The notes beneath the pieces were generated by a model. The model was not told the DNA's origin. It worked only from the letters and a program-made list of their open reading frames with translations, and did no database searches. Both the position numbers and the translations under genes were made by a program. Below are positions 8,393-14,849 of a stretch of 64,000 nt of DNA, piece after piece (positions within the stretch are counted from its first letter, which is position 1; each line of letters begins with the position of its first letter). The DNA comes from Arthrobacter sp. NicSoilB8 (GTDB lineage Bacteria > Actinomycetota > Actinomycetes > Actinomycetales > Micrococcaceae): positions 3,534,001 to 3,598,000 of the forward strand of contig NZ_AP024655.1 of NCBI RefSeq assembly GCF_019977355.1, written 5' to 3'.

Positions 8393-9085
8393 TTAACCGC
8401 TGGCTACCCGGCCTGACATCCGGCGGTTCAGGCCCTCGAGATGGGCTTCCAGCACATCTTTGCATATCTGAGCCGTCATCCATTCCGGTTGCAGGAGGGC
8501 GTGCATCGTCAGCCCGTCCAGGACCGCCAGCAGAAGCTCCGCTTCGGTGACCAGCACCTGCTGGTCCAGGCCGGCCGCGGCACTGTCAGCAGCGCTGTCA
8601 TAAGCGGCGTCAGAAGCGGCGTCAGAAGCGGCGTCGGCCAGGCCGAGGATGAGCCCGCCCACGACGGCGGCAACGGCGCGATGACTGCGATCGGCCTCCG
8701 CGGCCAGGAAGGGCTTTGTCCGGGCGGCGTTCTTGAAGGCCATCCAGACGCATGAATCGACCGCCCGCTCCTCGTCCAGCGGAAGAACCTCGCCCAGCAG
8801 CGCCAGCACGGCGTCGTGGTGCTCTCCGGTTCCTGGCGGCAGGTCCGCCAGCCGGGATTCCGCGGCCGTCAGGCGGCCGGCGACCCGATCCACCGCCACG
8901 GAGAAAGCGTGGGTCAACAACTCGTCGCTGCTGGCAAAATAGTGCCGCACCGAGCCGACGGCCAGTTGCGCCTCATCTGCAACTTCCCGCAGGGAAGCCC
9001 GTTCAAGACCATCCGCGGCGATGATCCTGAAGACCGCGTCAACTATTTCTTGGCGCCGGATTACGGCGTCGACAAATTTAGGCAC
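8393..9085 (-). CDS. TetR-family transcriptional regulator
   Basis: 230 residues. The N-terminal 50 residues form the TetR DNA-binding domain (RASLREVADEAQLAVGSVRHYFASSDELL). The C-terminal part is a ligand-binding domain, ligand unknown. Residues of about 150-165 contain a run of DAAS repeats encoded by a 12-bp tandem repeat at 8598-8633. The start GTG 9085 lacks a clear Shine-Dalgarno. No divergent partner gene is present; the neighbour upstream is gltA on the same strand. Confidence 0.85.
   Translation of the reverse strand: MPKFVDAVIRRQEIVDAVFRIIAADGLERASLREVADEAQLAVGSVRHYFASSDELLTHAFSVAVDRVAGRLTAAESRLADLPPGTGEHHDAVLALLGEVLPLDEERAVDSCVWMAFKNAARTKPFLAAEADRSHRAVAAVVGGLILGLADAASDAASDAAYDSAADSAAAGLDQQVLVTEAELLLAVLDGLTMHALLQPEWMTAQICKDVLEAHLEGLNRRMSGRVASG
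8598..8633. repeat. 12-bp in-frame tandem repeat inside the TetR gene
   Basis: Three near-identical units of the GCGTCAGAAGCG type encode an acidic Ala/Ser/Asp stretch in the ligand domain. The unit keeps the reading frame. Confidence 0.75.
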
Positions 9086-9182
9086 TGGTCTTTTTTAGCA
9101 CGTCCGTACTGCTGCCGCTCGGGGGCACACCGGCACCCGCCGGGCACGTGCCGCGGGTCACACTGCAACGGAGCTCCCCCAG

Positions 9183-9232
9183 CACGACGCCGGCCGCGCA
9201 CCTCAGTGGAAAGGTGCGCGGCCGGCGTCGTG
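9183..9232. terminator. Strong hairpin downstream of gltA
   Basis: A 21-bp perfect stem (CACGACGCCGGCCGCGCACCT and its complement) with a short loop lies 68 bp beyond the gltA stop and about 100 bp before the TetR start. There is no pronounced U-tract. Confidence 0.65.
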
Positions 9233-9242
9233 GTTGCCAAAC

Positions 9243-9274
9243 GCAGGTGCCGTAAACGGCAGGTGCCCTAAACG
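9243..9274. repeat. 16-bp tandem duplication after gltA
   Basis: Two copies of GCAGGTGCCGTAAACG differ at one base. They lie between the gltA stop and its hairpin. Confidence 0.6.
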
Positions 9275-9299
9275 GGCGGCGCCGTTGCGGGCGGCGCCA

Positions 9300-10583
9300 T
9301 TACAGCGACGGGTAGTTGCGCTCCGGCTCGCCGACGTAGAGCTGGCGCGGGCGGCCGATCTTGGTGTTCGGGTCGCTGATCATCTCGCGCCACTGGGCAA
9401 TCCAGCCCGGCAGGCGTCCGATGGCGAACAGCACGGTGAACATCTTTTCGGGGAAGCCCATGGCCTTGTAGATCAGGCCGGTGTAGAAGTCCACGTTGGG
9501 GTAAAGCTTACGCTGGATGAAGTAGTCATCGCCCAGGGCCTTCTCTTCCAGGCGCATGGCGATGTCCAGCAGCTCGTCGTTTCCGCCGAGCTTGCTGAGG
9601 ACCTCGTGGGCCGTGGCCTTGATGATCTTGGCACGGGGGTCGTAGTTCTTGTAGACCCGGTGCCCGAAGCCCATGAGGCGGACGCCGTCTTCCTTGTTCT
9701 TGACCTTCTCCATGTAGTCCTCCGGCTTGACGCCGTCGGCCTGGATCTGCCGCAGCATCTTCAGGACGGCCTCGTTGGCGCCGCCGTGGGCGGGGCCGAA
9801 GAGGGCGTTGATGCCGGCGGAGACGGACGCGAACAGGTTGGCGTTCGAGGAGCCGACCAGGCGGACCGTGGAGGTGGAACAGTTCTGCTCGTGGTCGGCG
9901 TGCAGGATCAGGAGTAGATCCAGGGCCTTGGCGACCACCGGGTCCACCTCGTACTGCTCGGCCGGCAGGCCGAAGCTGAGGCGCAGGAAATTCTCCACAA
10001 GGTTCATCGAGTTGTCCGGGTACAGCATGGGCTGGCCGATCGACTTCTTGTGGGCATAGGCGGCGATGACCGGCATCTTGGCCATGAGTCGGATAGTGGA
10101 GACTTCCACCTGCTCGGCGTTGAACGGATCCAGCGAGTCCTGGTAGAACGTCGAGAGCGCGGACACGGCCGAGGACAGCACCGGCATCGGGTGGGCGTCC
10201 CGGGGGAAGCCGCTGAAGAAGCCCTTGAGTTCCTCGTGCAGCAGCGTGTGGTGGCGGATCCTCTGGTCGAAGGACTCCAGCTCAGTGGGGGTCGGGAGGT
10301 TGCCGTAGATCAGCAGGTAGGAAACTTCCAGGAAGCTCGAGTGCTGGGCAAGCTGCTCGATCGGGTAGCCGCGGTAGCGCAGGATGCCGGCGTCGCCGTC
10401 GATGTAGGTGATCGCCGAGGTGGTGGCCGCGGTGTTCATGAAACCGGGGTCGAAGGCGACGGCGCCGGTCTGCTTCAGCAGCTTGGAAACGTCGTAGCCT
10501 TCGTTTCCTTCTACAACCTTGATGCGCGGGAGTTCGAGCTCGCCGCCGGCATGGCGCAGGGTTGCGCTGGTGGTTTCAGTCAT
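9300..10583 (-). CDS. gltA: Citrate synthase
   Basis: 427-residue type II (hexameric-type length) citrate synthase. The active-site phrases FGPAHGGANEAV and GFGHRVYKNYDPRA are present, carrying the two catalytic histidines. It condenses acetyl-CoA with oxaloacetate at entry to the TCA cycle. The start ATG 10583 has GAGGAG with 5-nt spacing. A CRP/GlxR-like site lies about 195 bp upstream (10777-10792) and a strong hairpin follows the stop. Confidence 0.96.
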   Translation of the reverse strand: MTETTSATLRHAGGELELPRIKVVEGNEGYDVSKLLKQTGAVAFDPGFMNTAATTSAITYIDGDAGILRYRGYPIEQLAQHSSFLEVSYLLIYGNLPTPTELESFDQRIRHHTLLHEELKGFFSGFPRDAHPMPVLSSAVSALSTFYQDSLDPFNAEQVEVSTIRLMAKMPVIAAYAHKKSIGQPMLYPDNSMNLVENFLRLSFGLPAEQYEVDPVVAKALDLLLILHADHEQNCSTSTVRLVGSSNANLFASVSAGINALFGPAHGGANEAVLKMLRQIQADGVKPEDYMEKVKNKEDGVRLMGFGHRVYKNYDPRAKIIKATAHEVLSKLGGNDELLDIAMRLEEKALGDDYFIQRKLYPNVDFYTGLIYKAMGFPEKMFTVLFAIGRLPGWIAQWREMISDPNTKIGRPRQLYVGEPERNYPSL

Positions 10584-10776
10584 GGAGTCTCCTCATGAGG
10601 CATCGGGGCCTCTGTCGAAAGCTGGTCCAACATCTGGTGAAGCTGCCCGCGGATCCTGCGGACAGGATTTCCAAAGGCTGCGCTGCCTTCTTGTGGAAAG
10701 CCACCATTGATCGTCAGTTAAAAAGTACCTTCACTTCGCGGGTGGCACTAATCCGGAAGGGCGCCAAAAGGCCACA

Positions 10777-10792
10777 TGTGGTACGCGTCACA
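10777..10792. promoter_or_regulatory. CRP/GlxR-like site upstream of gltA
   Basis: TGTGGTACGCGTCACA matches the CRP-family pattern TGTGA-N6-TCACA with one change and sits in the gltA upstream spacer. GlxR control of gltA is known in Corynebacterium; here it is inferred from the sequence only. Confidence 0.4.
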
Positions 10793-10798
10793 GCATTG

Positions 10799-11947
10799 TT
10801 ACGCTCCTGTGGCCAGCCGAGATACGGCGGCGTCGATCCTCTCATCACTGGCAGTCAGCGCCACCCGGACGAACCCGTTGCCGGCCTCGCCGTAGAAAAC
10901 CCCGGGCCCGACGACGATTCCGCGGTCCGCGAGACGTCCCACGGTGTCCCACGTCGCCTCGCCTGCGGTGGCCCACAGATAAAGGCCTGCCCGGGACTCG
11001 TGGATCGTCAGGCCGAAGCCCTCCAGCGCGGGCACGATCCGCTCCCGCCGGCCCCTGTAGAGGTCCTTCTGTGCCGCGACGTGGGCGTCATCGCCGAGCG
11101 CGACGCGCATGGCCTCCTGGACCGGATAGGGAACGATCATGCCGGCGTGCTTGCGGCTGTTGACCAGGTTCGCCATGATCGCCGGATCGCCGGCGACAAA
11201 TGCCGCCCGGTAGCCGGCCACGTTGGACTGTTTGCTGAGCGAATAGACGGCGAGCAGGCCCTCGTGGGAGCCTTCCGCGACCTGCGGGTCCAGGATGCTG
11301 GGGACCGGGGCGCCGCCGCGCTGGACGTCCCACTCCCCCCAGCCGAGTTCGGCGTAACATTCGTCGGATGCGACGACTGCGCCGATCTCACGGGCCTGCC
11401 GGACGATCCGCCGCAACGACGCGATGTCCCGGACACTGCCTGTGGGGTTGGCCGGTGAATTGACCCAGATAAGGCGCACCCGGGCCCGGGTTCCGGCGTC
11501 GAGCTCGTCGAGGTCATCGGCGGCGATCTGTTCCGCACCGGCGAAGGTGGCTCCGATATCGTACGTGGGGTAGGCAACCGTGGGGCGGACGACGACGTCG
11601 CCTGTCTTCAGGCCGAGCAGGAACGGCAACCACGCGACGAGTTCCTTGGAACCCACAGTCGGCATCACGTTCTGCGGATCCAGCCCGGGCACGCCGCGTC
11701 GGCGTTCAAACCAGCTGGCGATAGCTTCCCGGAGGGCCGGCGTTCCGTGGACCGTGGGATACCCGGGGGCGTCCGCGGCGGCGCGCAGCGCGTCCTGGAT
11801 GAGATCCGGCGTCGGGTCCACCGGGGTTCCGATGGAGAGGTTGACGGTTCCCGCCGCGTGCCGGGCGGCCGTGGCGAGGTACGGCGCCATGGCCTCCCAC
11901 GGGTAGTCGGGCAGGCTCAGGCCGAAAGTGCGCACCGCGGAGGTCAC
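10799..11947 (-). CDS. dapC: N-succinyldiaminopimelate aminotransferase
   Basis: 382-residue fold-type I PLP aminotransferase. The PLP lysine is in YSLSKQSNVAGYR, and ASDECYAELGW holds the cofactor-ring aspartate. It makes N-succinyl-diaminopimelate between the DapD and DapE steps. The gene follows fdxA by 12 bp on the same strand, the fdxA-dapC pairing also seen in M. tuberculosis (Rv1177-Rv1178). The start is GTG 11947 with AGGACGG upstream. The DapC label rests on similarity and this pairing. Confidence 0.88.
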   Translation of the reverse strand: MTSAVRTFGLSLPDYPWEAMAPYLATAARHAAGTVNLSIGTPVDPTPDLIQDALRAAADAPGYPTVHGTPALREAIASWFERRRGVPGLDPQNVMPTVGSKELVAWLPFLLGLKTGDVVVRPTVAYPTYDIGATFAGAEQIAADDLDELDAGTRARVRLIWVNSPANPTGSVRDIASLRRIVRQAREIGAVVASDECYAELGWGEWDVQRGGAPVPSILDPQVAEGSHEGLLAVYSLSKQSNVAGYRAAFVAGDPAIMANLVNSRKHAGMIVPYPVQEAMRVALGDDAHVAAQKDLYRGRRERIVPALEGFGLTIHESRAGLYLWATAGEATWDTVGRLADRGIVVGPGVFYGEAGNGFVRVALTASDERIDAAVSRLATGA

Positions 11948-11959
11948 CGTGGCGCCGTC

Positions 11960-12286
11960 CTAGTTGTCTTGGTTCTGCGGCGGCAGGGCGGCGATCATGG
12001 GGTGGTCGGTGTGGGTGTTGCCGACCTTCGCGGCGCCGCCCGGAGAGCCGAGCTCGTCGAAGAACTCGACATTGGCCTTGTAGTAGTCGGCCCACTCTTC
12101 GGGGGTGTCGTCCTCGTAGTAAATTGCCTCGACGGGGCAGACCGGCTCGCAGGCACCGCAGTCCACGCACTCGTCCGGGTGGATATACAGGGAGCGCTCA
12201 CCCTCGTAAATGCAATCGACGGGGCACTCTTCAATACATGCCTTATCTTTGACATCTACACACGGCTGCGCGATTACGTACGTCAC
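11960..12286 (-). CDS. fdxA: Ferredoxin, 7Fe-8S type
   Basis: 108 residues. Two cysteine clusters are visible: ACIEECPVDCIYEG and CVDCGACEPVCPVEAI, the arrangement of one 3Fe-4S plus one 4Fe-4S ferredoxins. It is a small cytoplasmic electron carrier. A variable tail of about 45 residues follows. The start is GTG 12286 with GAGAGG upstream. Cotranscription with dapC is likely (12-bp gap). It is divergent from the short SH3-like gene. Confidence 0.92.
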   Translation of the reverse strand: MTYVIAQPCVDVKDKACIEECPVDCIYEGERSLYIHPDECVDCGACEPVCPVEAIYYEDDTPEEWADYYKANVEFFDELGSPGGAAKVGNTHTDHPMIAALPPQNQDN

Positions 12287-12426
12287 GTCCCTGGCCTCTC
12301 CACGTTGGTTCCGGCGACCGGCCGGATGGTTTCCCGGCCTGAGCGCCGGGGTTGCTGACTTCCGAGCCTATTATCTCCCAGCCTGTTCCCGCGAACCTAG
12401 CCGGGCGTCATACACCGTCCGCGTCT

Positions 12427-12432
12427 TACTAT
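12427..12432 (+). promoter_or_regulatory. -10 element for leaderless SH3-like gene
   Basis: TACTAT ends 6 nt before ATG 12439, with no Shine-Dalgarno. The promoter looks intact even though the gene is short. Confidence 0.5.
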
Positions 12433-12438
12433 GATCTG

Positions 12439-12687
12439 ATGAGCTCGCCATTGCCCCTGCCCCAGCAGTTCCTCTCCGGCGCACCGCTCGGCACCCGCGT
12501 TGTGGTCCGGTACCGGATCGACGGCGGCTTCACAGATGCGCTTGGCGAACTGGTTCAGCGTGCCGACGACGTGTGCACCGTCCGCACGCGCCGCTCCGAC
12601 GTCGTCATCGCACTCCCCCTCGTCGTGGCTGCCAAGGAAGTCCCCCCGGCCCCTCCTCGTCGGGCCCCGCGGGTGCAGTCCCCGTAG
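12439..12687 (+). CDS. Short SH3-like protein resembling the N-terminal domain of a GNAT acetyltransferase
   Basis: 82 residues. The segment GTRVVVRYRIDGGFTDALGEL...CTVRTRRSDVVIALPLVVAAKEVPP resembles the small beta-barrel domain that precedes the acetyltransferase domain in actinobacterial GNAT proteins encoded beside fdxA. After a Pro/Arg-rich stretch the frame stops, and no acetyltransferase domain follows. The next 360 bp are lower-GC and repeat-rich. The gene is either cut short by the neighbouring repeat island or is a natural stand-alone form; I cannot decide from one genome. ATG 12439 has TACTAT at 6 nt, so it is probably leaderless. Confidence 0.6.
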   Translation: MSSPLPLPQQFLSGAPLGTRVVVRYRIDGGFTDALGELVQRADDVCTVRTRRSDVVIALPLVVAAKEVPPAPPRRAPRVQSP

Positions 12688-12747
12688 CCGGCGGCTCTCC
12701 GGAGCGGCGCGACGGCGGCGGGACACCTTACTGTCAGGCCGCCGACG

Positions 12748-12980
12748 GGACATGCCCTCCCCTGGCAACGCCCAGTGGACATGCCCTCCCAGATCACGTG
12801 TAGCCGATGGACATGCTCTCCCCATGTACGGACCAATGGACATATCAGCATCATCTCCATTGGTGACGGCCAGCACGTGACATGTCCAGTGGTGAACCCA
12901 CGCAAAACGGGACATGTCCAGTGGTGGGTCGAGGCAACAAGGCGCATGTTCAGTGATAAATGGATGCAGCTCAGCACATG
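12748..12980. repeat. Left palindrome array: eight GGACATG-type units about 32 bp apart
   Basis: ACATG-centred units occur at 12750, 12779, 12811, 12840, 12880, 12912, 12944 and 12976, so the spacing is 29-32 bp apart from one 40-bp gap. The clearest unit is GGACATGTCC at 12910-12919; the outer ones are degenerate. Units five and six share the flank AGTGGTG. A separate hairpin CCAATGGA/TCCATTGG spans 12833-12863. The array fills the 362-bp spacer 12688-13049 downstream of the nuclease-like gene; nothing coding is seen there. Confidence 0.75.
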
Positions 12981-13049
12981 ACGAGTTGCGGCCTGGGCAC
13001 TGTGTGGGCGCCATGCAAGCGCGCAAGAAGAGAGAACCCGCAACCAGCC

Positions 13050-13859
13050 CTAAGCGGCGGCAGACAACGTGTTCAGGGCTTCCCGGACCATGGTGATGAA
13101 TTCCTCGGGATGATCCTTCAGCAGCTGGTAGCTCACAACCAATGTCGGAATTCCCCGGCGCGTTGTGACGTTCCAGCGCCGCCGGTCCTCCTCGAAGCTC
13201 GTCCTGTCCATGTGGAATCCGGCCCCATCGGTCTCTATGCCGAGGCGGCCATCGACCATCAGGTCCAGATGGCCCATTCCCGGAACGTTGACCTGGGACT
13301 CGACATGGAAGCCGGCACGCCGCAGAAGAAATCGGGCCAGGCACTCGATCAGGGACTGCGACTGCGGAACGATGCCCGACACGATTCGGCGCTCACGGGC
13401 GTCGTTCCTGCCATCGAGCCGCCGGCGCAGGGACGCCAATTGGAGTCCCTTGACCACGACGGCGGACTCGGCGACGATCAGTCCGTCCAGCTCCGGCAGG
13501 CAGCGCAGGCACTGGACGACGGTGTCCAGGAGCGTCGGCGGCGTGGATGCCCGGTGACAGACGAAGCCCTGGTAACTCCTGCTGTGAGTGAGGGCTACGT
13601 GCGGCTGCGCCGGGGATTTGAGAACCCACAGCCCGCCGTAGTGTGCAGCGGTGATGCAGGCCGGCTCTGCTGGAAGCGAGCGTATGGAGATCAGCTGCGC
13701 GTCGGCGCCGGGCAAGGCATAGACGCCACGGGCAACCCGGGACACGGTACCCGCGGCCATCGCCGACTTGAGCTGGAAATCGGATACCCCCGCCGCGGCG
13801 AGGTATTTGGCGCGCGCAACGCCGTCGTACTTGGAGAGCACCTCGATGATGTTGGCCAT
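13050..13859 (-). CDS. AbiEi-type HTH plus DUF559 (Vsr-like nuclease fold) protein
   Basis: 269 residues. Residues of about 1-50 resemble the winged helix of AbiEi-family antitoxins (ARAKYLAAAGVSDFQLKSAM then RVARGVYALPGA). Residues of about 175-262 match DUF559, a Vsr/restriction-endonuclease-like fold: HLDLMVDGRLGIETDGAGFH supplies the Asp and the Glu-x-Asp of the presumed active site, followed by DRRRWN. Known: such fusions are common in Actinobacteria and mostly uncharacterised. Seen here: it is flanked on both sides by arrays of the palindrome GGACATGTCC. Its start ATG 13859 has only a weak GGTGA upstream. Inference: it may recognise or process the repeats. It could equally be an orphan defence gene. 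Confidence 0.75.
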   Translation of the reverse strand: MANIIEVLSKYDGVARAKYLAAAGVSDFQLKSAMAAGTVSRVARGVYALPGADAQLISIRSLPAEPACITAAHYGGLWVLKSPAQPHVALTHSRSYQGFVCHRASTPPTLLDTVVQCLRCLPELDGLIVAESAVVVKGLQLASLRRRLDGRNDARERRIVSGIVPQSQSLIECLARFLLRRAGFHVESQVNVPGMGHLDLMVDGRLGIETDGAGFHMDRTSFEEDRRRWNVTTRRGIPTLVVSYQLLKDHPEEFITMVREALNTLSAAA

Positions 13860-13968
13860 TCACCCATGGTGAAGTCGTACGCGGCGCCCGGGTAGTCAGA
13901 TCCCGCGCTATGTGGAGAACTAAAGAGCTGCCGAGCCAAGGCTGTCCGCCATCCGGTCAGGCGTGTCA

Positions 13969-14432
13969 ATGGGCATGTCCCCAGTTCCGTGGTGCCGCCG
14001 GACATGTCCCGCGGGCAGGAGGGGACATGTCCCGTGCGCCAGCCCAGCGCCGGACATAATGCCATCGAGCCCACTCGAAGGCGCAAAAGATGAGCATGTC
14101 CCCCCGGGGGGAGCAGTTCAAGTTCAGCAGTTCAGTTCAAACAGCTCACGGAGTGCAGGTGGGGCATGTCCACAGGTCGGTGGTGGCGCCGGACATGTCC
14201 CGCCGGGAGGAGGGGACATGTCCCGTGCGCCAGCCCCGCGCCGGACATAATGCCATCGAGCCCACTCGAGGGCGCAAAAAATGAGCATGTCCCCCGGGGA
14301 GCAGTCCAGCAGTTCAGTCCAGCAGTCCAGTCCAGTCCAGCAGTTCAGTTCAGCAGTCTTAGTCCAGCAGTTCAGTCCAGCAGTTCAGTCCAGCAGTTCA
14401 GTTCAAGCAGCTCACGGAGTGCAGGGGGCATG
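13969..14432. repeat. Right palindrome array with a 191-bp tandem duplication
   Basis: CATG-centred sites fall at 13973, 14002, 14025, 14054 and 14094 and again at 14164, 14193, 14216, 14245 and 14285, each pair exactly 191 bp apart; a further unit begins at 14428. Exact GGACATGTCC is at 14000, 14023, 14191 and 14214, and two are the longer GGGACATGTCCC. Each copy also carries the degenerate site GGACATAATGCC, a TCGAG/CTCGA pair and a tail of CAGTT-type repeats. The array occupies the spacer 13860-14444 between the nuclease-like gene and the DUF6113 gene; no gene is seen in it. Confidence 0.85.
14308..14407. repeat. 13-bp minisatellite CAGCAGTTCAGTY, about seven units
   Basis: Variable copies of CAGCAGTTCAGTC/T extend the second 191-bp copy to about 264 bp. 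The first copy has only a short version of the same tract at 14113-14140. Confidence 0.8.
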
Positions 14433-14444
14433 TCCCGTGAGGGC

Positions 14445-14822
14445 CTAGCCGGTGGGCAGCCTGTACCGCCGGCACCAGAGGAGCATGGCCAGGGTAATGC
14501 CGGCGATGCCGAAGACCCAGATGTTGCCTGCGGTGTCCCCGATGATCAGGCGCTTTCCTGTCTCCAGGGTGGACCACCAGCCGATGAGCGCATAGCAGAC
14601 GAGCCCGCAGACGGCGGTCGGAATGACGGACCGGAACGCCGCCCCAAGCCATACTTCGGCAGAGCCCAGCAGGAGCAGGGCCGCCGCCGCTCCCCACGGA
14701 ATCTGCATCCCGCCGAGAACCAGATCGTGCCGGTGCAGGGCCGTGCCGGCCAGGGCAACAAAAAGAGCTGCCGGGACGGCGGCGGCAATGCCGCCTGCCG
14801 TCCCGGCAGCTCTCTTAGTCAC
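14445..14822 (-). CDS. DUF6113-like small membrane protein
   Basis: 125 residues with four predicted membrane helices and the late phrase RLIIGDTAGNIWVFG that recalls DUF6113 proteins, which often lie next to mshB (compare Rv1170-Rv1171). The presumed start GTG 14822 lies 27 bp after the typA stop. Codons of about 3-20 are formed by a perfect hairpin followed by a T-run, which is the typA terminator. Thus the first helix is encoded by terminator DNA. A later start at the Met of GMQIPWG would lose helix 1. The stop is 13 bp from the last palindrome unit. Confidence 0.6.
   Translation of the reverse strand: MTKRAAGTAGGIAAAVPAALFVALAGTALHRHDLVLGGMQIPWGAAAALLLLGSAEVWLGAAFRSVIPTAVCGLVCYALIGWWSTLETGKRLIIGDTAGNIWVFGIAGITLAMLLWCRRYRLPTG
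14757..14813 (-). terminator. Intrinsic terminator of typA lying inside the next reading frame
   Basis: On the minus strand a 17-bp perfect stem (14764-14780 with 14797-14813), extended by GGCGGC/GCCGCC after one bulged base, is followed by five T then GTT. It is the clearest intrinsic terminator in the window and begins about 37 bp after the typA stop. Confidence 0.85.
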
Positions 14823-14849
14823 GTTTTAGCCGAAGCCCGGAATCCGGGA

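Noticed and set aside
12748..12980. Regularly spaced repeats as a possible CRISPR array
   Set aside because: The conserved core is only about 10 bp and palindromic, units are degenerate, the between-unit sequences are about 20 bp and not spacer-like, and no cas gene is near.
14099..14112. CCCCCCGGGGGG as a possible 6C RNA motif
   Set aside because: It is one copy of the repeat unit; the second copy has only CCCCCGGGG, and the two C-rich loops of 6C RNA are missing.
14000..14223. GGACATGTCC resembles the eukaryotic p53 half-site RRRCWWGYYY
   Set aside because: A coincidence of a short palindromic consensus; irrelevant in bacteria.
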